A stretch of 64,000 bases of DNA from Telopea speciosissima (lineage: Eukaryota > Streptophyta > Magnoliopsida > Proteales > Proteaceae), in NCBI RefSeq assembly GCF_018873765.1, contig NC_057919.1, forward strand, positions 68,690,984-68,754,983, in the 5' to 3' direction. The notes beneath the pieces were generated by a model. It saw only the letters and a program-made list of their open reading frames with translations, made no database searches and was not told the DNA's origin. A program made the position numbers and the translations under genes. Of the stretch, positions 23,135 through 32,946 are shown piece after piece (within the stretch, counting starts at the first letter, position 1; every line of letters starts with the position of its first letter).

Positions 23135-24308
23135 ACCAAATAACGACAAGAAGACTTCCCCCAGCTAACCGAAGACGGTTTCCCAGTTTGGGCCTCCACC
23201 TCTAGACGTAGACTTCTTGCAATCCCTAAGAGCCAGCTCAAGCCCATGGCCAATGTGATTGTGGTTAAGGATGGCAGCGACAAGTACAAGACAATCAATG
23301 AGGCTCTCAAAGATATCCCCGTTAGAGCGAAGACCGATAAAACCAACACCATCTTCGTCATCTAGGTCAAGGCCAAAGTCTATGAGGAGACCATCCATAT
23401 CCTTCATCAAATGTCCTATGTCATGTTGGTTGGAGATGGACCTCCTAAGACAGAGATCACCGAAAATAAGAACTTCATCGATGGCACTCCCACCTTCAAG
23501 ACTGTTACCTTCGGTAAATAAATAATTACTCAGTAGAACTCATCCTTAAAAGCTAGCCGTTAACCCTTTACATCGAGTTACTCACATATATTTTATTTTT
23601 TTGATGAAATAGTCGTGACAAGAGATGGTTTTATTGCCAAGGACATCGGATTTGAGAACACAGCCGGAGCTGCAAAGCATCAACCTGTGGCACTGAGGGT
23701 ACAGTCTGACATGTCAATCTTCCAGAACTGCCAAATAGATGGCTACCAAGACACCGTTTACACTCACACTCACCGTCAATTCTTCACCGGATGCTCCATT
23801 TCTAGAACCATCAATTTCATCTTTGGCAACGCAGCTGTTGTTTTCCAGAGCTGTAAGATGGTGGTAAGGAAGCCATTGGATAACCAACAAAATATTGTGA
23901 CAGCTGAAGGAAGGAAGACAAGCGTGAACCCACCGAAATTGTCCTTCAAGATTCCACCATCACCGCTGACCTGTTGTTGGTTCCCGTCATGGCAAAGAAC
24001 CCATCTTGCATTGGTCTCCCATGGAAGGAGTTCTCAAAAACCATTATCATGAATACCCAGATTGAGAATGTGATCCAACCAGAAGGGTGGCTCCCATGGC
24101 TGGGCGATTTCGCACTCAACACTTTGTACTATGCTGAGTTCAACAACAAAGGCCTTGGAGCTGCTCTCACAAAGAGGGTCAAATGGTCTGGCATCAAGAC
24201 TCCACTCACCACTGAACAAGCTCTGGAATTCATTACTAGTAGCTAGATTCCTTCCAAGGTGATCAATGGATCAAACCCACCGGAGTGCCCTACAAATCCG
24301 GCCTCTAG
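23135..24308 (+). pseudogene. PME-4: 5'-truncated, catalytically dead pectinesterase relic
   Basis: Homology to PME-2/3/5 starts abruptly at about 23135, in the codons just before the second RRLL site. The anchor and whole inhibitor-like domain are missing. Exon 1 remnant 23135-23513, intron to 23612 and exon 2 remnant 23613-24308 keep the family splice sites. Damage is heavy: TAG at 23363-23365, an extra-base region near 23,315, a one-base loss near 23,920 and an insertion near 24,240. The active site is ruined. DFIFG is now NFIFG (nucleophile Asp to Asn), LGRPW is IGLPW (Arg lost), and QAVALR is QPVALR. This is clearly the oldest dead copy in the array. Confidence 0.92.
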
Positions 24309-24799
24309 GCTTTTTAAATTAAACTCAAATTATTATGTATAATTTGTCTGAGAAGCAGTAGTGAAGGAGGATTTCCATATACTCATTTTATTCTCTTTTT
24401 TTTTTCTTTCTTTCTTTTTTTTTTTTTTTTTAGGGGGGGGGGGGGGTGAGGTGGGGGTCTTTCCCCTTGTTTCTTCTCCTTCCTATGGTTGTGGTTTTTA
24501 TTTCAAAACTGAATAAACTTTGAATAAAGGGATACAAAGAAAAAAAAAATTTAAAACGAATTGTGTTGAGCAAACCACACTTTCTTCTATCTAGCTTTTT
24601 CATGTGACTTTGTGCACTCTTATATATTTTTTTATTTTCTTAACTTTGGGTATTGTTAATACTGTACTATACAAAAACTCATCTTAATTACAGCCAAATA
24701 AAATTAATAGTGATAACTCTTTTAAGTTTCTTTTAAATTAAGGTATCTACACCGAAAGAAGTTGGAACTCTCCTAATCCTAATAACCATTTAGTGTCAT

Positions 24800-25200
24800 T
24801 CTTTTCTTTTTCTTTTTTTGGGGAGGGGGGGGGGGGATGAATGGATAATATACTAAAAGGAAAAAAATTTACAACTCAAAGACCTCGAAGGCTAGGCAAG
24901 GAGAACATCCTAACCAAAGAAAACAAAACAACTATCAAAAGGGATACATCAAAACCTTCGGGGGGGGTGACCAAAAAACCAACCAAATAGGGTAGGGAAG
25001 AAACACAGATCAAAGATGATACACCAAAATTGGGGGGGAGAAACAAAAGGAGATGATCCCAAGCATAAATGAGATGCTTATTTCTAATGGTATCTGGGCG
25101 TACAACACATTTATGGAGGATTCTATTTCTAATTTCAAAAGTAGTAGTGTCCCGAATTTGTTCAATAGAACGCGAAGAGAAAGTACATCTTCTTTTATTT
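24800..25200 (-). mobile_element. LINE 3'-end fragment (second copy)
   Basis: Minus-strand reading gives DTTTFEIRNRILHKCVVRPD and TIRNKHLIYAWD, close to the very C-terminus of plant L1-type ORF2. It is followed by a 3' UTR and an A-tail, seen here as the T/G-rich run at about 24808-24835. It is duplicated at 22582-22945 as part of the PME flank, so the LINE insertion predates that duplication. Confidence 0.65.
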
Positions 25201-25291
25201 AATGTCAATCATAGTTCTTCTTCTTTCACTTCAGAGATTAGAATTGACCCTGTATTTCAAAAATAGCCATCTTATATGATCTATCACTGAA

Positions 25292-25454
25292 GAGGGCAGG
25301 CCTTGGTGCAATGGTAATGTTGCTCCATTGTGACCATGGTCACGGGTTCGAGTTTGGAAATAGCCTCTCTAAGAAAGCAGGGGTAAGGCTGCATACATTA
25401 TGACCCTCCCTAGACCCCGCAGTGGCGGAAGCCTCATCCATTGGGTATTCCTTT
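25292..25454 (+). mobile_element. Au-like SINE with ~20-bp target duplication
   Basis: A tRNA-derived head carries an A box (CTTGGTGCAATGG) and a B box close to consensus (GGTTCGAGTTT). The body AAGGCTGCATACATTATGAC, then GACCCCGCAGTGGCGG, and a T-rich 3' end match the Au SINE family of angiosperms. It is flanked by TATGATCTATCACTGAA-containing repeats of about 20 bp (25272-25291 and 25455-25474). The duplicated block at about 38,296-38,315 shows the empty site with one copy of this sequence. Confidence 0.85.
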
Positions 25455-25639
25455 TTATATGATCTATCACTGAAATTTCTTGATTTTCCTTTATTTATTT
25501 ATTTATTTTGAATGAGAAAGAAAATATATATATATAAAACGACAGTTTTACAGTTGTTTTAGATCCTGCCAGGCACTTCTATACATATGAAAAGTTAAAT
25601 TAAAATGTTTCACGTAGCATCAGCTAACCTAAGGAGAGG

Positions 25640-27535
25640 GGTAGTAACGTTTAAGATATAGGGGATTGGGATTGGAAGGTTAGCATATTAAAAATTGTAT
25701 TGTTGGTTAACCATATATCTGTAATCTCTAATCCTACACGGCATCCTTCATGCCAGCCCTCCCAAAAAGCCATCAGTTTCGCCTGCTGTACATCCGTTGT
25801 GTCAGATCTACCTACATCTGTTCGAACACTTTGACCATTCACCAAAATATAATAAGTCCACCGGGCTAATTTAAGATTTGGTTCAAAATTCCTGCGATCA
25901 GCAAGCCAGACGTTTTGAAATGAACAGGTGTTAATAAAAGATCATTAGAAATTAAAGGGGGGAGGAACTGAAATGTTGCGGTTCAGATGGGGTAATCCCC
26001 AAATCCATTCCCTCTGGAAACATTGTTCATGACCATCATAGGGTCAACAGGAGCATTGCACATCAATACTTTGTTTCTTACAACCCAAATAAAATAACAA
26101 GTTATGATAAAAACTGAAAAAAACCAACTAGAGAACCCCTATGCAGGGAGAGAAAGCCATGCAAAGAGATAACTAGATCGATGAAAGAGGAAGCAGAGAA
26201 ATGCTCAGTTCTTAGTCCCAGAGGACCAGAAGCCCACACGTGCTTAGTCCAATCAAAACATAAGAAAAAGTGTCAGATGGATTCAACACAAGAGCCACAG
26301 AGAACATATTGAGACTCAATAGCCATCCAATTCGAAAGAATGCCTCGAGTGGGAATCCTTGCATGTAAGACACGCCAAAAAAAAGATTTTAAATCTAGGG
26401 TGAATTTGCAGTTTCCAAAAAAATTTCCACCATTTGGAAGTAGAATAGTTGGGAGAATTAGAGGTAGTTAAAAAACTAGCAACCTTCTTGGTGGAGAATT
26501 TGCCAGTTTTAGTCAAAGTACACCTCCAAGTATCATCAGCAGGAGAAATATGTATTCCAAGAATTGCATTGAGATTGTTAATGCAAAAACAACCCACCAA
26601 CTTGGAATAATCAAACAAATTACCATTAATTAGGAAATCTGAAACCAAATGAAAATTGGGAGTGGGGTGGATCACCTGGGGAAAAGACGTACCTTGTTCG
26701 TTAGGGATCCAAGGGTCATTCCAGCAGGAAGTTGAGGAACCATTACCAATTTTTTGGAAAGAGATTTTCTTTAGTTCAGGTATTATATTTGCTATACTAT
26801 TCCAAGTCCAAGATCCTCTTTTTTGGGCAAACTTTGGATCAAACAAGAAGGAGTTAGGGAAATATTTGGCTTTTAAAACCCGAGCCCAAACCGAAGTTGG
26901 TTCAGTTAGTAAACGCCAACCCAATTTAAGGATGAGTGCTTTGTTCTGAGTTACAGACTTTCAAAGTCTAAGGCCACCAGCAGATAAGGGTTTACAAATC
27001 CTATCCCAGCTAACTAGGTGGCATTGCTTGCGGTGACCAAAGTCATTATTCCAAAACCGGAGGTAAATGGCATCTAAGACATGACAAATCGTAAGGGGAA
27101 ACAAGAAATGAGACATTTGGTAAGCCGGGGTGGCAGCCAAAACCGATTGGATCAAGACCCGTTGGCCAGCATAAGATAGGAGATTGGCCTTCCATGATGC
27201 GAGTTTGGATCGCACCCTGTCCACCAGGGGCAGGAGGTCTTTGTATTTAGATCTCGAATGGCATAATCTAGTTCCAAGATATAAAGTATTTGCAGGCATT
27301 TCCTTCATTTGAAGGAGTCCACAAAGGTGCCGTCTACGCTGGTGATCAACCTCCTTATTAAAGAAGATATTGCTTTTGGAGTAATTGATTTCCTGACCAG
27401 TGAGATCAAAGAAAAGTTCAAGGACCGATTTAATAGTGGAAAAATCATCATCAGAGGCCCGGCAGAAAATAAAAGTGTCATCACTACGTCTGTGGTTGTG
27501 GATTGCTTACCGCAGATACAAGTGTCATCACTTGG
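25640..27535 (-). mobile_element. 5'-truncated LINE (L1-type, RNase H tail), minus strand
   Basis: Reading right to left, the frames give the late RT region (DDTFIFCRASDDDF, then LASWKANLLSYAGQRVLIQ and ..GGLRL). Next is the zf-RVT region (LGWRLLTEPTSVWARVLKAK, NGSSTSCWNDPWIPNE, WKFFWKLQIHPRFKIFFLAC). Last is an RNase H-like tail (DTTDVQQAKLMAFWEGW). It lacks ORF1, the endonuclease and most of RT. At least two frame interruptions separate the blocks. It lies between PME-4 and the PME-5 upstream block. Confidence 0.85.
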
Positions 27536-27579
27536 AGAGAGAGAGATGGGTTTCGCCTTTGCCTGAAGCTGTAGACCCC

Positions 27580-27900
27580 TAGGACGAGGACTTCACTGCC
27601 TTCGTCGTTGGTTACAGACAAAGTAAACTCATCGTCGTGAAAGGATGGAGAGAGCAAGGAGTCCCGCCGGAGGTTACAGTGAGAGACGATGTAGCCTTCG
27701 TCATTTTTGGGAGGAGTGAAGATTGGAAAGTGGAGACTGGAGAATGGAGAGAGAGAGAGAGAGAGAGAGAGTTAATGAATGTGTACGAATTTGCTTTTTC
27801 AAACTCAACCATTTGATTAGAATAATCTAAGTGTCATTCATCGGACTAAGGAACCAGACGAACAGGATGGTATCAAAACAGGAGACGATAAAAATCCAGA
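27580..27900. repeat. duplicated upstream block of PME-5
   Basis: The stretch matches 15,165-15,261 plus 15,449-15,530 plus 17,100-17,240 upstream of PME-3. The PME-3 copy is split by the MITE at 15262-15439 and by the gene-carrying element at 15544-17072. Here the block is continuous and contains a short GA microsatellite (about 27,750-27,771). Confidence 0.75.
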
Positions 27901-27907
27901 GAGACAC

Positions 27908-28065
27908 GAATCGTTATCCTCTCCCGTTACTGCACGGTGCAGTAAAGTATCGTGCGGTGGCTGCGGAGGCCATGTGCACCATGTGGGGCCGCTGTGCCAC
28001 ATGGCCTCTGCAGCGCTGCACGATGCAGTACTGCACCGTGCAGTAATAGGAGAGGATAAAAATTC
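27908..28065. mobile_element. Mutator-like foldback MITE (158 bp)
   Basis: The left arm GAATCGTTATCCTCTCC continues to TGCACGGTGCAGTA and pairs with the inverted right arm ending GGAGAGGATAAAAATTC, giving TIRs of about 37 bp. Flanks GAGAGACAC (27899-27907) and GAGTGACAC (28066-28074) are a 9-bp duplication with one change. The PME-3 upstream copy (about 17,235) is uninterrupted. Confidence 0.85.
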
Positions 28066-28185
28066 GAGTGACACCCTGTGTCCCTCGGTCCTTTAATGCA
28101 CACTCTTCCCTTCACGTGCTCCTTTGATTTTACATAATAACCCTTGTAATTTTACAAAATCACTAAATCCCTCACGTTGTATGGG

Positions 28186-30136
28186 TAAGGGTGTCAAAAC
28201 CTAGCCCGAACTGTTAGGACCGACCCAAAAAACCCGGACCAAACCGAACCGATCTTTATTAGGTTGGTTTTGGACTGGGGTATGACGGGACCGGCTGAAA
28301 ACCGAATCACACCTAACCGACCTATAACAAATCGAAAACCGAACCGAATGAAACCGATAAGAAAATCATTGAGTATAAGGTTATGAATAGGTTAATTGAT
28401 TATCCATTGATTTCAATATTAGTAAGCAAATTTATGGTTGTAAGGGGAACTTGTTACAAATCAATGAGTATGAGGTTATGAAACAAAGGAAATTGATTTG
28501 TAACCATGCTTCTTCCATTGATCTCCTTGTTTACTATACAAAATTAGTTGGTTATCAAATAAATGATTTGATAGTAGGATTCATTTTGTGATTTCAATAT
28601 TAATTATCTTCTCAATGACCATTCATTGATTTCAATTTTAATTATCTTCCCTTTACAATTAATGATAAATATTTATATCATTTGTAATAATGATTTTGCT
28701 GTAAACTCTATTAATCCATTGATCTAAATATTAATTATCTTTCATTATTCCCCATATAATTTAGGGGAAAGGTTTCGTACACGGTCGTGTAAACCATGTA
28801 CGAAACTTTTCCCTCCTTTACTTTTTTTTTTTTAATGAAAACCCCCCCCGTCCTCTTTCCTCTCCATTTCCTTCTACCATTCTTCTCCGTCACCGGCTCC
28901 CATCCCCCTCCTCCTCCGGCTCCAGCTCCCTCTTCCCTTCCCTCCCTCTCTCTCTCTCTTCCACATACGGCTCCGACCCTCCCGCCCCCTCATCTTCCAC
29001 AACCCTCCATGCCAACATCCCCCATCACCTCCTGCCCTCGGGTAAAGCTGAATAGCAAGAGTGACGGTCATAGACTGTGAATCACACAGAAGAGTCGGAG
29101 AGAGATAGAGTTTTAGAGAAACTGAGCCACCGAAATCCCTAAGAACATAGAGAGGAGAACAATCGAGGTAAGTAAATTTTTAAGTTTCTTTTTCTGGGTT
29201 TTTTTAATCTTCTTCTTTTGTAGTTATCTTTTATAGATTTGTTTCTGGTTTCTCTCTCTCAAGTCTTTTTCATAATTCTGCGAAAAATCGTAAACAACTC
29301 AATACGATCTTTGTCATATTCTGAGTTATGAAATCGTAGCCATTGATTCGTAATCCTCTTCTCTGTTTTTCTTTTATCTTTCTATTCTTTTTGTCTTGTG
29401 GGTTTTCTCTTTTTATACTTGAACTGTTCTTTCTTTCAGGTTCTCTTTCTCAAATCGGAAGAATAAAGGGAGATTTACAGAGAATAGGTAGATTGGAGGA
29501 GTTATGTCGGCTAGTTTTGGTCTGTTGATTGGAAGATGAGGGGGCGGGAGGGTAGGAGCCGTATGTGGAAGAGAGAGAGAGAGAGAGAGGGAGGGAAGCG
29601 AAGAGGGAGCTGGAGCCGGAGGAGGAGGGGGATGGGAGCCGATGACGGAGAAGAATGGTAGAAAGAAACGGAGAGGAACGAGGAGGGGGGGTTTTCATAA
29701 TAAAAAAAAGAAGTAAAGGGGGGAAAAGTTTCGTACACGGTTTACACGACCGTGTACAAAACCTTTCCCCTATAATTTATTCTTCTTTGTTCAAATTATA
29801 ACATCAACATATCAAATCAATTTTCTTATTTTTGGTTGTATACTTGTTTTGACTTGGGAAGGTGAATTGAAGTGTTTTTATCGAATTTTTCCTCACTACA
29901 AATTATGAATTTAAGATTTCATTGTGGCTCAAACTCGAAAACAAACTGATCTAAATCGATATTAATCCGACATTAAAAACCTAAAATAAACTGAAATCGC
30001 ACCGGGCCGAAATCGAAACCGAAACCGAAACCGAAACCGAAGTTTCTTAACGGTTTGGTTTTGGTCTCACCATTCCGGGATCGAAACCAATTCAGCCCAA
30101 CTAAAACCGAACCGAACTGACTATTTGACAACCCTA
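28186..30136. mobile_element. hAT-type element (1951 bp, ~0.94 kb without its nested insert)
   Basis: Ends TAAGGGTGTCAAAA and TTTGACAACCCTA are flanked by TGTATGGG (28178-28185) and TGTACGGA (30137-30144). The uninterrupted sister sequence upstream of PME-3 reads TGTACGGGTATTG near 17,350. The interior is dominated by AACCGAACC/GGTTTGG-type inverted filler, including five GAAACC/CGAAAC-type tandem units near 30,010-30,040, and has no transposase. A Mutator-like element (28764-29770) is nested inside it. Confidence 0.85.
28764..29770. mobile_element. Mutator-like element with ~240-bp TIRs and intron-like insert
   Basis: Terminal repeats run about 28764-29003 and 29532-29770, starting GGGGAAAGGTTTCGTACAC and highly similar when inverted. 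A perfect 9-bp duplication TATAATTTA lies at 28755-28763 and 29771-29779. Between the TIRs is a transcribed-leader-like segment with a GT-AG interval (29168-29439, GTAAGT donor and TTTCTTTCAG acceptor) and no long ORF. This fits a Pack-MULE that captured a 5' leader with its leader intron. The source gene is not recognised. Confidence 0.85.
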
Positions 30137-30777
30137 TGTACGGATATTGATCTTTTCCATCCGGGCTTAGTCAGACTTGCATTGCTGATCGTCAGATTGA
30201 TATGAGTCATTAGATCATTTCACGTGAAAATCTCTATAATTATTGGTTCGGTCTGTTTCGATCCTTTACCGATATCTTATAGGTTTATTATTGATGTATT
30301 ATTAGTCCAGTATTGAAATTTCATTTATAAATAAGAAAAATGTATAAAAATCTTGAATTTTGTCGGCTTTTCTTGATATCTATTGGTCCATGTTTGTTTT
30401 GTTTTGTGTTTTTTTTTATTTTTTTATTTTAAATATCCAGTGTTAATTTACAGTGAGGAGGTCGTTGATTCACATTATTGTGGGGCCGGGCGTATCCTAC
30501 ATACCGAGTCCCACTCCTTGACCCACGCTTTACCCTACCCAAACAACGAGAAAATTAACACTTTGAAATTTGATCTTAAAAATAAAAAAAATAAAAAACA
30601 ACTGCCAACTTCTATTCTTTACCAAAAAAAAACAACCAACTTCTATTTTGTCGTTTACCAAAAAATACAACCAACTTCTATTTTGTTCGTGACTTGACTT
30701 TCCCTCCTTCCTTTCTTGGCCTTGGCTTAGTTACAGAAACAACTGCCTTTCTTACTATTTTTGGCTCTCCTTCATCA

Positions 30778-30783
30778 TATAAG
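30778..30783 (+). promoter_or_regulatory. TATA box of PME-5
   Basis: TATAAG in CATATAAGTAGGGC, 187 bp upstream of the start codon. The hAT element ends about 640 bp upstream of it, so the core promoter is intact but more distal upstream sequence has been displaced by about 2 kb. Confidence 0.65.
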
Positions 30784-30964
30784 TAGGGCATCTATGCAAA
30801 CATCCAAAATCAGAGCTGAGGGAGCATAAGCAGTTCTTCTCCCTTCTATCTCATCTTGGCTCTGCTCCCTTGACTTTCTTGAGAGCGATCAGCCCTCTTT
30901 ATCAAAAAAAAAAAAAATAGAAAGCAAAGGGAAGCTAAGTTCAAGATCTTAGGGTTACGGAAAA

Positions 30965-32829
30965 ATGTCGGACGATGGATCTAAAAAGAAGAGAGTCACG
31001 TTAATTGCTGTGTCTTCTTTGGTTCTGGTGGCCATGGTGGTCGGTGCTGCCGTCGGCGTCAATAAATACAACTCTTCGCCGAGCGAAACCCCCACCACTG
31101 CAACAACCACTGAGATAAGCAGCAACATGAAATCAATCAAGGCCATATGTGAGCCCACTGACTTCAAGAAGACATGTGAGGACAGCCTATCTTCGGCAGC
31201 CGGTAACACTACCGACCCAAAAGAGCTTGTGAAGGTTGCATTCCAGGTGACTACTGAGCACATCAAACAAGCCCTCAACAAATCAGAAGTGCTCCATCAG
31301 CTTGAAAAGGATAATTTTACTGCCCAAGCTTTGGAGAATTGCAAGGAACTGATGGACTACGCCATTTACGACCTCAACAGGTCTTTTGAGGAATTGGGAG
31401 CGTTAGACGTGAGCAAGTTGGACGAACTTCTCGCCAACATCAAGATCTGGCTCAGCGCTGCTATTACTTACCAGGAGACATGCCTCGATGGCTTCCAGAA
31501 TGCCACTGTGAAAGCCGCAGAGTCGATGAGGAAAGCATTGAAAACCTCAGATGAACTCACCCGTAACGGTCTTGCCATCGTCGGCGAGATCGGCTCGGTG
31601 CTTACCTCCTTACAAATCCCAGTAAGTCGTCGTCTTCTCTCCAAGGAACAAGAAGATTTCCCCCAGCGAACCGAAGACGGTTTTCCAGCTTGGGTCTCCG
31701 CCTCTAGACGTAGACTTCTTGCAACCCCTAAGAGCCACCTAAAGCCCAATGTGATTGTGGCTCAGGATGGCAGTGGCAAGTACAAGACAATCAATGAGGC
31801 TCTCAAAGAAGCTATTAGACCCAAGACCGATAAAACCAACGCCACCTTCATCATCTATGTTAAGGCCGGAGTCTACAAGGAGACCGTCCATTTCCTTCAG
31901 TCGATGTCTTATGTCATGTTGATTGGAGATGGACCCCTTAAGACAAAGATCACAGGAAATAGGAACTACGTCGATGGCATTCCCACCTTCAAGACTGCTA
32001 CCGTCGGTAAATACTAATTATAATTACTCGATCAGTAGAACTCATCCTTAAAAGCTAGCCGCCCCCGTTAAGTCTTTACATTTACATTGGGCTGCTACTC
32101 ACTTAATATTTTATTTTTTATTTTTTTGATGAAATAGTCACAATAGGAGATGGTTTCATTGCCAAGGACATCGGATTTGAGAACTCAGCCGGAGCTGCAA
32201 AGCATCAAGCTGTGGCACTAAGGGTATCGTCTGATATGTCAATCTTCCAGAACTGCCAAATGGATGGCTACCAAGACACCCTTTACGCCCACACTCACCG
32301 TCAATTCTACACCGGATGCACCATTTCTGGAACCATCGATTTCATCTTCGGCGACGCAGCTGTTGTCTTCCAGAGCTGTAAGATGGTGGTAAGAAAACCA
32401 TTGGATAACCAACAGAACATTGTGACAGCTCAAGGAAGGAAGGAGGAGAATGAACCCACCGGAATTGTCCTTCAAGATTGCACCATCACCGCTGACCCAT
32501 TGTTGGTTCCCGTCATGGCGAAGAATCCATCTTTCCTTGGTCGCCCATGGAAACAGTACTCAAGAACCATTATCATGAATACCCAGATTGAGAACGTGAT
32601 CCAACCAGAAGGGTGGCTCCCATGGATGGGCAATTTCGCACTCGACACTTTGTACTATGCTGAGTTCAACAACAAAGGCCCTGGAGCTGCTCTCACAAAG
32701 CGAGTCAAATGGCCTGGCATCAAGACTCCACTTACCACTCAACAAGCTCTGGCATACACTCCTGCTAAATTCCTTGATGGTGATCGTTGGATCAAACACA
32801 CCGGAGTGCCCTACAAATCTGGCCTCTAG
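30965..32829 (+). CDS. PME-5: membrane-anchored pectinesterase/pectinesterase inhibitor, 2 exons
   Basis: Exons 30965-32006 and 32138-32829 (intron 131 bp, phase 1) give 577 aa. The start MSDDGSKKKR corresponds to the second methionine of PME-2, because the PME-2 start codon is not conserved here. An anchor segment spans about 11-32, then a PMEI-like pro-domain (about 55-217), RRLL at 222-225 and 249-252, and a catalytic domain from about 260. Gln371, Gln393, Asp394, Asp415, Arg483 and Trp485 correspond to the carrot PME active site. It is the intact twin of PME-3. Its 3' UTR is interrupted 117 bp after the stop by a 1.77-kb Mutator-like element, so the usual AATAAA now lies near 34,799. Confidence 0.94.
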
Positions 32830-32946
32830 GCTTTTTAAATTAAACTCGAATTATTATGTAGAATTTGTCTGAGAAGCATTAATGAAGGAGGATTATTTCC
32901 ATATACGTACCCACTCGTTTTATTCCTCTTTTATTTATTTATTTAT

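Noticed and set aside
28874-29071. Arg/Gly-rich ORFs on both strands
   Set aside because: They lie within the purine/pyrimidine-rich MULE terminal repeat and have no coding evidence.
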